This document shows, piece by piece, positions 35,039 to 45,348 of a stretch of 64,000 nt of DNA (the first letter of the stretch is position 1; each line of letters begins with the position of its first letter). Made by a program: the position numbers and the translations under genes. The DNA comes from Cunninghamella blakesleeana (lineage: Eukaryota; Mucoromycota; Mucoromycetes; Mucorales; Cunninghamellaceae). The notes under the pieces are model-generated. The model did not search any database. It saw only the letters and a list, made by a program, of their open reading frames with translations, and was not told the origin of the DNA. The stretch covers positions 806,001-870,000 of the forward strand of contig JAFCIZ010000008.1 in NCBI GenBank assembly GCA_017871115.1, read 5' to 3'.

Positions 35039-35260
35039 TAACAAAATAAAGAGAAAGAAAATAATGAATAAAAATTATAGACGATTTATACCTTTTCTTT
35101 TTTTTTTATTTAGTTTAAATAAAATAAAAAAAAATGACAAGATTTTTTTTTTTTTTTTGAATGACGATTTTTTAATATACTACTATCAACTTTCATCAAC
35201 ATTTTACATCTTTTCCCCCTCCTTTTATTATTATTATTATTATTATTACTTGATTTTCTT

Positions 35261-35292
<32 letters not shown>

Positions 35293-35613
35293 CATTATGA
35301 TTTTTAATAAACATTATATAAGACGTGCTTTTTTTTCTTTTTAATCATTTTTTATTTAAATCAATGATAATGATATTATATATAAAAGTATATATTATAA
35401 AAAAATCCAAGTAATGTGACCAAATTCGTGCGTGCATTATTTTTTTTTCTCCCTTTCCTTTTTTAAATTTTATTTCTTTTTCCTTTCCTTTTCTCTCTCT
35501 TTTTCTCTCTCTTCTTTTTTCGCTTTTCCTTTCTTTTATTTTAATTTATTCTATTCTGTTTCCTATATTTTTCTTTTTCCTATCTTTATCAATAAACAAT
35601 AAAAATATAAAAA
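35039..35613. promoter_or_regulatory. Intergenic region with a long pyrimidine-rich tract
   Basis: About 35448-35590 is strongly C/T-rich (for example CTTTTCTCTCTCTTTTTC) and ends shortly before the WD40 gene ATG. It is the clearest of the pyrimidine-rich promoter-like tracts in the window. TA repeats occur at 35266-35291. No exon was recognised. Confidence 0.4.
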
Positions 35614-38371
35614 ATGAATAGTTCATTACATAGCTCATTGAATAAGTAAGTCCTTGCATAAACGTATATAAATCAATATAAAACTCGACTTCTTTATTTT
35701 TCTAATATATATATAATATTATTTATTTTAGTATGGAGGCTTTATTTCACCAGTATATCGCTAGCTCTAGTTCTATATCAAATGGTAAATATAAATATAT
35801 ATTGTTGACTGACTCATTTAAAAAAATAACCTGTATAAAGCCTTCGAAATAAAAAAAAAATGGGGTAAAGTAAAATTATTTTAGGGGTACAACTAACTTT
35901 AAATTTTTATTTATTTGTTTTTTTTTTTTTTTTTTTTTTTTGCTTTTCCAAGATATGGATTTAAATAATATACCTTTTACAGATCAACGATTTGAAGTTT
36001 TTCCTCAATCAGATGGCACTGACTTGGATGTAAGTTTTTAAATAGGATGGTAGTTTTTTTCATTTAAAAATAATAAAAGAAAACAGAAAATGGTGGATAT
36101 TGACTTAATTCTTCCCACCTCATCTTATTCTTTGTATATAGGAAGTAACAGACACTATGTATAAAAATGGCATGGATATGGTAAAATAATAAATAGATAA
36201 ATAGATATATAAAAAATCAGGAACCAAAATAAAAAAATCGGAGTAAAATAGTTTGATGGCATGAAATTCTCATTCTGCATGTATTTGTTTATTTTAATAT
36301 ATATAGCAAGGTATTATATGGTCAAAGCAGAGAATGACTCGACAAGATAAAAGAAATGAAAGGTAATCTATCTATATTATTTTTACTAAAAAAAAATTTA
36401 TAAATATATATATATATATATATAAGGGTATGTGGAAAAATACGTTATACTTATATTTTAAAATTTTATAAAATTTTTTTAAAAAAAGGTTGTTAAAATA
36501 TGAGAATTATCTAAGTGTAAAAAGGGATCAAGATGTACTCAAAGAAGAAGAAAAGATCAAGGTAATATATAAATACATATAAATATATTCTACTCTATTA
36601 TTATCATTTTTAATTATTTATTCATCCTTCATTTTTATTTTTATTATTTATTTTTCATTTTTTCAATATTTGCCATTTTAGGAAAAAATCATTAAAAAAG
36701 TGAAAACAAACGGACAATACTATGAATTCAAGCACTCAAAATTAAAAGAACCCTGTCATTATGGACATTTCCAATTAAGAAATTTGCTATGGGCTACATC
36801 TAAAAACTCTGTTTATTTCATAAGTAAGTAATAATAAATAAATAAATAAATAATAATATTAATAAAAAAAACAGGCAAAAAAGGATGAAGGGAAAAAAAA
36901 AAATAGGAGAAAGTATGATATGATAAAATCAAGTGATACCGTTCTGATCACTTTATTGTAATTCATTTTTCTATTTTTATTTATTTATATATAAAGGAGG
37001 AAATACAGTACGTCAATGGTCACCACAAAGAAATACAGTCAAAGAAGTTTTAAATCCTGATAAGATTATCAATAATTTAAATACATATCGATCTATGAAA
37101 ATTAGTAGCATGGCATGTAAAGATCAAATCTTATTCGTTGGTGGTTTCTTAGGCAATTACGTGATACAAAATCTTAATAGTTATTATAGTCATCTACTTC
37201 ATGATAATAATGATCACACATTGTCACAAACACAAACTTCGTCACATTATGGCCTTATATCAAATCAACATAATGCAATTATCAATCATGTTGATATTCT
37301 ATCAGATCAAAAATCAATTTTAATCTCAAATAATGATATGACAACAAAATTTTTAGATGTGAATACACTTAAAATAACAAACACTTTCCAATTTTCATTT
37401 CCTGTCAATGTAATATTTATTATTATCAAATATAATATTAATTTTAAAAAAGAAAATGATAATGATGATGGTAAATTGAATGATCAATAATGATTTCTTT
37501 TTTATTTATTTATTTCCTTATAATAGTGTTCAGCTGTCTCACCTAATCGAAAAATATTATGTGTTGTTGGTGATACAAATGAAACTCATATTTTAGATGC
37601 CACTTCAAATAAAGGTAGAAAAAAAAAAAAATAGAAAAAAATAAAAAAGGAAAAAGGAAAAATGTTAAAATACAATTTACCCATTAAAACTCACCACCAT
37701 TCTTTTTATATTTATATTTATTTTACTTAATCATTTTACAAGTCATTTATAAAATGAAAGATCATCAAGATTTTTCATTTACATGCTGTTTTAGTCCTGA
37801 TGGAACTACTCTAGCAACGGGAAATCAAGATAAAACAACCATGATATATGATATAAGACAATTATCAATGCCTTTACATACATTAGGGGCAAATGTAGGT
37901 GGAGTTCGATCTTTGCATTTTTCAAATGATGGAAAATATTTGGCCATGGCTGGTAAAAAATAAAAATAGTAAATTAGTATATATATATATAATTATGTTA
38001 CTTTATTTATTTAACAGTTTACATATATATATATATATATATTTGTTTACTTACTCTATAATAGAACCCATCGATTTTGTACATATTTTTCAAACTTCTA
38101 ATTATGGAAAGAGTCAAGTTATTGATTTCTTTGGTGAAATATCTGGTGTTTCTTTTACTCCCGATGATCAAGCTTTATTTATAGCCAATAATGATGAGCG
38201 TACAGGGTAAAACAATAAAAATTAATATATATATATGTATATACTATAGAAATTGCTTTATATAGTTTATTCTCATTTATTTTATTTACTATTTTATTAC
38301 GCAGAGGTATCTCTGAATTCCAAAGACTTCATCAACACAACATATACCACAACCACCCATTTTATATATAA
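35614..38371 (+). CDS. WD40-repeat protein (S. pombe SPBC2A9.03-like)
   Basis: Twelve exons (35614-35645, 35732-35784, 35953-36029, 36142-36180, 36307-36362, 36489-36561, 36682-36823, 36997-37409, 37527-37614, 37743-37952, 38065-38206, 38305-38371) join in frame to about 463 aa. The N-terminal half is hydrophilic (MTRQDKRNERLLKYENYLS). The C-terminal half has beta-propeller blades: NAIINHVDILSDQKSILIS, SAVSPNRKILCVVGDTNE, FSFTCCFSPDGTTLATGNQD and VRSLHFSNDGKYLAMAG. The order, and the ending with a GEISGVSFTPDDQALFIAN blade, resemble an uncharacterised fungal WD40 family. The function is unknown; such proteins usually scaffold complexes. The gene is the donor of a partial tandem copy at 43714-45110. 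Confidence 0.78.
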
Positions 38372-38649
38372 TTTCATCTACAAACGTACACAAATTACTT
38401 ATAATAAGATTATTATTGGTCAAAATAAAATAATATGCATAGCCCTTAATTTTAAATTTGCATTTTTGACTTTTTTTTTTATCATTGTGGCTATAAAATA
38501 GGGAGATTGGAAGGGAAGAAAAAAAAAACATGTACATGCATATTGTAATTCGCTATTTTATGATTCAATGAAAAAATATAAAATAATAAAAAAAAGGAAA
38601 ATATTTGTACTTTTTCATTCTTTTCCACTTCATTTTTTTTTTTTTTATA

Positions 38650-38970
38650 ATGAAATATTCGTTTTTCACTTCATTTTTTATATTATTAAGTAACTTTACT
38701 TTTAGTCAATGTTTACCAGCAAAAATAACAGAGGCACCAACATCAAATGTATCATCATTAGAGAATCAATTAACAAATAAGGAAAAACAGCAAATCATAA
38801 AAGATGCTTTTCTTCACGGTTGGAATAACTATGTCAAATACGGATTTGGTTATGATGAAATTAGACCTGTTTCAAAAGAACCAATTAATACTATGTAAAA
38901 ATGAATTAGAAATAAAACAAACATAACTTTTATTAGATTAACAATAACGGCAATAGAAACAATCATTGTA
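38650..38970 (+). pseudogene. Truncated alpha-mannosidase A copy: exon 1 and the start of intron 1 only
   Basis: It begins MKYSFF and includes QCLPAKITEAPTSNV and GYDEIRPVSKEPIN, nearly the same as exon 1 of the intact gene at 45349. After the exon the sequence follows that gene's intron 1 as far as ATTGTATTTCTA, where it switches to sequence of the second mannosidase gene. No catalytic exon follows. The copy has the signal peptide but cannot make an enzyme. Confidence 0.85.
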
Positions 38971-39240
38971 TTTCTACTTCTTTTAACAAGTAATCTCAAT
39001 ACATTTATTCAATGTATTTCTTTAAATTACCAAAGTGAATCAGGAAAGACTGATTATTTTCAAACAATCTTGAAACAAAGGCCATTGCCTATTTCTGATC
39101 ACTTGACTAATAAAGAAAAACAACAAGCAATAAAGGAAGCTTTTCTTTTTGCCTGGGAAGGTTATGTTGAACATAGTTTTGGTTATGATGAAAATAGGCC
39201 TGTATCCAATGGGCCATTGAATACTAGGTAATATATATAC
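38971..39240 (+). pseudogene. Truncated alpha-mannosidase B copy: exon 1 lacking its start codon
   Basis: Sequence from CTTCTTTTAACAAG to the donor after GPLNTR matches exon 1 of the intact gene at 48339, apart from single substitutions such as GTGTTTC to GTATTTC. The first ~20 coding bases, with the ATG, are missing because the left end is fused to intron 1 of the mannosidase A copy. The match continues into intron 1 until 39313, where the transposon begins. Confidence 0.85.
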
Positions 39241-39776
39241 ATATATGTGAACTTACCTTATAAAGCATATAAAATAAATAAAATCGTATGGTAGTATTTT
39301 ACTGATTTTCTTCCACTGTGATAAAAAATGCACTTAAAAGTACTGAAAAAAACTGAATTTTTAGCAAAAATAGGTTTGTACTCATTTTTTTTAAAAAAAA
39401 AATACTAAAAGAGTACATACTGATACAAATATATTCTAAAAGGGAAACCATTGATACAAAAAAAAATTGTAAACTCGTATCTTTGCTGTAGTTTTATTAA
39501 TATTAAATTAATACTGCCATAATAAAGTGGTAATAATAATAATAATAATAGAAATGATGTTATAATTCGGAATAACTTCCAAGATCAAATCTATGTCTAA
39601 TATATCCTTTTTTAATATAAAACATAAAATATAGAATTCACCAATATAATTAAATTAATGAGAGAGTATGAAATATATATATATATTATAAAAAGATATT
39701 TTAAAATTTACATTTTTTATTTTAATATAAATACCTTCTTTATTATATAAATGGTCGCGATGATTTATGTACTTAA

Positions 39777-40490
39777 TTATTTGATTTGATGTATTGTCAG
39801 TGACTTTGCCATTTTAAAAATACCAAATAACTTTATATTCATCTTTTGCTCGAAAGTTATTTTACTCGTATTAATAGGTATTTCAATTAGTTTATCTTTA
39901 TTACTGTTGAAATTTACGTTTTGAAATATGCTTTCTTCATTACAGTTTTCACCATTAACTGTATTACATTTGCTGGATTGTTCATCAGAACTTTGATCAC
40001 TTATATTCGACTGATCATCGTCGTAATTATTATACGTACTAAATTGATCATCATTAATATATTCATGGTTATTAGTGCCTATATTAGTATGCTCTGGTTG
40101 TTCGTTATCCGAATAGTTTTGTTTCTCATTTTCTGTTTGGACTTGAGCATTACTAATTGAATTGTTGAATAAAAGAGAAGGTCTATTATAAAGGTATTCA
40201 GAAGTATGATTATACGGAGGTACATATTGATTAATAACTTCATTAGAAGAAACGTTATTCATGGGTTGATTAATTAATGTAAATTGATTGTCTTTTGTTG
40301 ATGATATAAAATTATTTAATAATTGAGTTGATGATTCACTAATTGTACTAGCGTAATTATTGCAAAATTTGTAAGTTGACAGGTTTCTATTTTCTGATAA
40401 TTTTTCTCGAAGGCATTTGTCGATATGTTTACGTAAGTAAGTTTTCTTTACCAAATCTTCGCAATAAGGGCATCTTGTACGTTTATTCAT
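39777..40490 (-). CDS. Zinc-finger protein inside the transposon (237 aa)
   Basis: A single open frame of 237 codons. The N-terminus has one compact zinc-binding motif, CPYCEDLVKKTYLRKHIDKC, that is Cx2C then Hx3C. The rest is rich in Asn, Ser, Gln and Asp (SNISDQSSDEQSSKCN) and probably disordered, with a short basic C-terminus. A single-finger, low-complexity protein next to subterminal repeats could be a DNA-binding accessory protein of the element, as TnpA-like proteins are in CACTA elements; that is inference. It is intact while its neighbour in the element is broken. No catalytic residues are visible. Confidence 0.6.
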   Translation of the reverse strand: MNKRTRCPYCEDLVKKTYLRKHIDKCLREKLSENRNLSTYKFCNNYASTISESSTQLLNNFISSTKDNQFTLINQPMNNVSSNEVINQYVPPYNHTSEYLYNRPSLLFNNSISNAQVQTENEKQNYSDNEQPEHTNIGTNNHEYINDDQFSTYNNYDDDQSNISDQSSDEQSSKCNTVNGENCNEESIFQNVNFNSNKDKLIEIPINTSKITFEQKMNIKLFGIFKMAKSLTIHQIK

Positions 40491-40837
40491 GTTTTATATA
40501 GATATACAAATAAAATAAAATAAAATAAATTTAAACATTATAGTTCTGACTTAGCAAGCTTTTTAAATATAAAAATAAAACAAAACTTCTGGACATGAAT
40601 ATTGAAATTCTTAGTTAATCAATATATTGAACTTATCTTTATTATAATACTAGTTTTCTCGGAAATGATGATAGGTATTTTGAGTAACCTTAACTTCAAA
40701 TATTATGTAAATATTTGTATTTCGGATATAGATTTCAATTATTTATATAAAGATAATCTTAGGTGTAAATTGATTTTCAATCTTTTCTTTCGGGTTGATA
40801 GATTAATGCTGTCATGAAAAAAAGAGACCAAAACAAA

Positions 40838-41711
40838 ATGTCTAATAATAACAATCAAAATAACTTGCAAAATCCTTTCAGTGTATCATATATACTGGGT
40901 GCTCTACCTAAAACATAAAATAAAACGAATGATTCTAACCAACAATATCTTATAAGTACCATTTTAAACTTGGTAAATACAGTAAATGATTTACAATAAG
41001 AGGTACATATGATGCGTCAAACATTGGGATAACACATCAGCTCTATGGATACTAGAATGGATTCTTTATCATTCATATCGGCAAGCAATTATATGCTAAC
41101 GTCTGTTAGTGCTTCATTTCCTACACTAGATAGCGTTTCTTCGACACCAAATCAACGTCATTCTGTTCAAATAGCAAGAAAAAAATACGAAGGTGGCGAC
41201 CGTAAAGTTCCCAAAAATAAATTTTTAGAATTCATAAACGATTATTGGAAGCTTGAAAACAGAAAAGCTATTACAAATTCAGAATCATTTAATGAAGAAG
41301 CATATGGAAAATATATATCAAAATAAATGGGGAACCGCAGCGGAACTAATGGGAAGCTACCTGAGGGACAAACCTGACAATTTCACTTGGAAAGATATTG
41401 ACAGCATAGTACTTGAGAATATGATACATGTTGTAAATAACGAAGGTGAAAGAAGAAGCGTACCGTTTTCAAAATGCATTGATAATTGGGCCGCTAAAGT
41501 TATGTTACAAAAAATATTTTACAACAAAATGACATACCTTAGGAACAAAAGAAAACCTGAAAATGAAGTTTCAAAGACATCAAGTGCAACAACAGTACCA
41601 AAATCAATAAAGTCCAGAGGAATTAGAGGTAGTAGGTATTCCAGAGATAGAAGAGGGGTAAAAGTAGTAGTAATGACAGTAACTAAAACGAAAAAAATAA
41701 CTAAAAGCTAA
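40838..41711 (+). pseudogene. Broken reading frame inside the transposon
   Basis: From ATG 40838 one frame reads MSNNNNQNNLQNPFSVSYIL, passes three in-frame TAA codons, and continues through HISSMDTRMDSLSF to about 41326. A change of frame near 41300 links to KWGTAAELMGSYLRDKPD and SKCIDNWAAKVMLQKIF, ending at 41711 with a Lys/Arg-rich tail. The stretch around the stops has heptad-like hydrophobic spacing (LNLVNTVNDLQ). The family is not recognised; it may be a second element-encoded protein. The breaks indicate that this copy is not functional. Confidence 0.55.
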
Positions 41712-41712
41712 T

Positions 41713-41811
41713 TTCTATTTTTTTTATTTTTTTATTTTTTTATTTTTTTATTTTTTTATTTTTTTATTTTTTTATTTTTTTATTTTTTTATTTTTTTATT
41801 TTTTTATTTTC
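41713..41811. repeat. (TTTTTTTA)n octamer microsatellite
   Basis: About ten perfect or near-perfect repeats of T7A immediately after the broken transposon reading frame. An (AAT)n run follows at about 41895-41955. Confidence 0.9.
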
Positions 41812-41923
41812 TTTTTTTTTTTTTAATTTTTTTTTTTACTTCATTCCTTATTTCTCTTTTAAGTATATTATTATCATCATTACTGTAATGATAGCAGTAA
41901 TAATAATAATAAGAATAATAATA

Positions 41924-41954
<31 letters not shown>

Positions 41955-42445
41955 ATGAAATATTAAATAAAAATAACATTAGTTGTAAAATTTGTTGTAA
42001 CTTGATGCATACTAAATACACTTTACAGTTTAAATATCCACCTTTACTATATTAAAGTAAGTTCTATTCATCTATTAAAACCATTGATATGCTGGAAATG
42101 TATTAACTTGATTAATTATTATATAATTAATTAGATTTTTTTAGATATTCCATGCACTTCTAAATAAAAGGTACGCATTTTCTTTTTCTTTTTTTCATTT
42201 TTTCATTTTTTATAACGTTCATTAATATTTCTTTTTGAATTATTGGATTTAGGTTATATTCTGTGTCGATAATCTTTAAATATGTAACCAAGTTCGTTAA
42301 CTTGTTTGTACTATTGGTAAACATTATAATTATCTAAAATATAATAATATCAATATTCAGTTTATAAATTTCAAATACATTTTAAATACTTGGAACGACT
42401 ACAATTAATAGAGTGTATATACTTTTTTATTAATAAATTTTACAA

Positions 42446-42668
42446 AATTAGAACTGAAGAATAACTAATCGGAACTAAGTAGTATTTAACCGGAACTGAA
42501 TAGTATTGAATAATACTTAATCAGAACTGAATAGTATTGAATAGTACTTAATTAGAACTGAATAAAACTTAATTAGAAGTTAATAAAACTTAATTAGAAC
42601 TGAGTAGTATTGAATAAAACTTAACTAGAGCTGAATATTATTGAATAAAACTTGATCAGAACTGAATT
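42446..42668. repeat. Subterminal repeat array of the transposon
   Basis: A cluster of degenerate copies of TTAATTAGAACTGAATAGTATTGAATAAAAC, in whole or in half units, lies about 130 bp inside the right terminal inverted repeat. Such arrays in CACTA-type elements bind the element's own DNA-binding protein. That function is inferred here. Confidence 0.75.
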
Positions 42669-42839
42669 ACATCCACTATTGTGTAACAAAAGTGGTACTG
42701 TATCAGAACTTAGAATTCAAAAAATCAGTAATTTTCAGTTCTTTATTAAAATCCAGCAAACTCTAAAAAATTCAGTTCTTTTTTTATTACAGTGAATTCT
42801 TTTTATTTTTTCTTTCTTATTATCATTATTATTCAATAT

Positions 42840-42968
42840 AGAAATAGATAGGGCGCCACTATAATGGATTCTTTAGATACAATATATATGATGGGATTAA
42901 AAAATGAATTCGATATAGCTAAAAATCATGTTGCAAATATACAGTGGGATCAAGTAACGGACGAAGTA
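42840..42968 (+). pseudogene. Alpha-mannosidase B copy, 5' part of exon 2
   Basis: After the transposon the mannosidase B copy resumes with the intron acceptor and exon 2 (SLDTIYMMGLKNEFDIAKNH). Several substitutions have accumulated, including W to R or stop-like changes around GATAGGGCGCC. It matches 48742-48868 and ends abruptly at GACGAAGTAC, where a ~0.25 kb repeat begins. Confidence 0.85.
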
Positions 42969-43221
42969 CCTTGTATTGAAATCCTTAAACAGATCTAAAT
43001 TACGAGGATTTAATAGGATAAAATAGATGATTTAGTTTAATAATAAATCAAAATAAAACAATAGAATTAAAGAATAAAATAATAAATTATAGCCTTTACA
43101 AAAATAATAATAACCGAGTCCAATAAAGTGTTTAAAAAATAATATCGGAAAGAGCACACTATACTATATTATAATAAAAAAAAAAAAAGAATTTATACAG
43201 AGCCAAATTGGGAAAGTGGTT
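42968..43221. repeat. Dispersed ~250 bp repeat, copy 1
   Basis: It matches 53001-53248 over its full length with scattered substitutions and small indels, from ACCTTGTATT to GAAAGTGGTT. It replaces the rest of mannosidase exon 2. No coding content or clear terminal inverted repeat was seen. It may be a solo terminal repeat or a small non-autonomous element. Confidence 0.8.
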
Positions 43222-43252
43222 CTGTAATTTATTTTTCTATTTATATTTATTT

Positions 43253-43714
43253 ATATGGTGCATCTAAGTTATAACCAGAATTTTTAAAATTTTGGTGTAA
43301 TTTTTCAATTTGAGATTCCGACTTTTTGTGCCCATTATTTTGCTTTTTTTTTACAAATATATGATTCAATCTTATATTTATCATATATGAAATTAAAACT
43401 CTATCAGCTTAAATATATTACTATTATAAGTACACTATAAAAAATATTTTACTGTTGCAAGTATAATATAAAAAACATTTTTAATGGTGCAATTTATACC
43501 CTCACCAGCTAAATCAACCTCCTACCGTCTAATTTTAACTTTTTTTTACAATTTTTTTTAGCAAAAAAATAAAAACAATCCAGTACTTTTATTTTTAAAC
43601 ATCATATTTATTAACGTATTGGATTGTTTTTTTAATTTTATTAATAAAATGTTGAAATTTTTTCTTACTAAAAATGGTAAAAAAAATTCTGGTTATAACT
43701 TGGATACACCATAT
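43253..43714. mobile_element. MITE-like element with 33 bp terminal inverted repeats
   Basis: The left end (43253-43285) and the reverse complement of the right end (43682-43714) agree at 31 of 33 positions; the inner part reads AAGTTATAACCAGAATTTTT. TA dinucleotides flank the repeats, as expected for Tc1/mariner-type insertion. The interior has no transposase but contains a 16 bp hairpin (arms 43571-43586 and 43616-43631, one mismatch). The right end directly abuts the duplicated WD40 exon. Confidence 0.8.
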
Positions 43715-45110
43715 AAAGGAGGAAATACAGTACATCAATGGTCACCACAAAGAAATACAGTCAAAGAAGTTTTAAATCCTGATAAGATTATCAATAATTT
43801 AAATACATATCGATCTATGAAAATCAGCAGCATGGCATGTAAAGATCAAATCTTATTTGTTGGCTTTTTAGGCAATTACGTGATATAAAATCTTAATAGT
43901 TATTATAGTCATCTACTTCATGATAATAATGATCACACATTGTCACAAACACAAACTTCGTCACATTATGGCCTTATATCAAATCAACATAATGCAATTA
44001 TCAATCATGTTGATATTCTATCAGATCAAAAATCAATTTTAATCTCAAATAATGATATGACAACAAAATTTTTAGATGTGAATACACTTAAAATAACAAA
44101 CACTTTCCAATTTTCATTTCCTGTCAATGTAATATTTATTATTATCAAATATAATATTAATTTTAAAAAAGAAAATGATAATGATGATGGTAAATTGAAT
44201 GATCAATAATGATTTCTTTTTTATTTATTTATTTCCTTATAATAGTGTTCAGCTGTCTCACCTAATCGAAAAATATTATGTGTTGTTGGTGATACAAATG
44301 AAACTCATATTTTAGATGCCACTTCAAATAAAGGTAGAAAAAAAAAAAAATAGAAAAAAATAAAAAAGGAAAAAGGAAAAATGTTAAAATACAATTTACC
44401 CATTAAAACTCACCACCATTCTTTTTATATTTATATTTATTTTACTTAGTCATTTTACAAGTCATTTATAAAATGAAAGATCATCAAGATTTTTCATTTA
44501 CATGCTGTTTTAGTCCTGATGGAACTACTCTAGCAACGGGAAATCAAGATAAAACAACCATGATATATGATATAAGACAATTATCGACCCCTTTACATAT
44601 ACTTGGGGCAAATGTAGGTGGAGTTTGATTTTTATATTTTTCAAATGATGGAAAATATTTGGCCATGGCTGGTAAAAAATAAAAATAGTAAGTTAGTATA
44701 TATATAATTATGTTACTTTATTTATTTAACAGTTTACATATATATATATATATTTGTTTACTTACTCTATAATAGAACCCATCGATTTTGTACATATTTT
44801 TCAAACTTCTAATTATGGAAAGAGTCAAGTTATTGATTTCTTTGGTGAAATATCTGGTGTTTCTTTTACTCCCGATGATCAAGCTTTATTTATAGCCAAT
44901 AATGATGAGCGTACAGGGTAAAATAATAGAAATTAATATATATATATATATATATATATTATAGGCACTGGATTATATATAGTTTATTCTCATTTATTTT
45001 ATCTATTTTTATTTGTAATGGTATCTCTGAATTCCAAAAACTTCAGCACAACATATACCACAATCACTCATTTTATATATAATTTCATGTACAGACGTAA
45101 AAAAAATTAT
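43714..45110 (+). pseudogene. Duplicated 3' half of the WD40 gene
   Basis: This is a tandem copy of 36990-38370, starting at the acceptor of exon 8 and keeping the following introns. It is broken by at least two nonsense changes: a CAA to TAA change after GNYVI and a CGA to TGA change after GGV. A 3 bp loss is also present in the VGGFLGN region. The exons 36997-38371 of the intact gene provide the comparison. The copy lacks exons 1-7 and a promoter of its own. Confidence 0.9.
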
Positions 45111-45348
45111 TTTTAATGGTTATTATTGGCTAAAATAAAATTGGATATATAATCCTGAATTTAAATTTGCATTTTTGACCTTTTTTTTTATCTTTGTGGT
45201 TATAAAATATGAAGATTGGAAGGGATGGAAAAAAAAAAGGTACTGGAATACAGTGATTCATTATAAATAAGATTTAATGAAAAAATATAAATAATAAACG
45301 AAAAGTAATTTATATTTCTTCATTCTTTTCCACTTCATTTTTTTTATA

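Larger units (their letters stand above)
39314..42794. mobile_element. CACTG-ended DNA transposon, ~3.5 kb, inserted in intron 1 of the mannosidase B copy
   Basis: The insertion is defined by comparison with the uninterrupted intron at 48614-48741: the match stops after GATTTTCTTC at 39313 and resumes at TTCTTTTTATTTTTT at 42797. The left end reads CACTGTGATAAAAAA and the right end, reverse-complemented, reads CACTGTAATAAAAAA, followed on both sides by AACTGAATTTTT-like sequence, so there are imperfect terminal inverted repeats. TTC is present on both flanks (on the right after two extra A's), consistent with a 3 bp target duplication. CACTA-superfamily elements typically have CACT(A/G) ends and 3 bp duplications. 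Inside are a minus-strand zinc-finger gene, a broken plus-strand reading frame and a subterminal repeat array, but no DDE transposase that I recognise, so it is either non-autonomous or of an unfamiliar type. Confidence 0.78.

Noticed and set aside
35100..35300. Phe/Tyr-rich frame after the PP2A gene as an extra exon
   Set aside because: The PP2A frame ends in a natural stop at the expected family length, and the following sequence is low-complexity.
41045..41711. Intact transposase in the CACTG element
   Set aside because: The frame has a change near 41300, upstream stops and no visible DDE motif.
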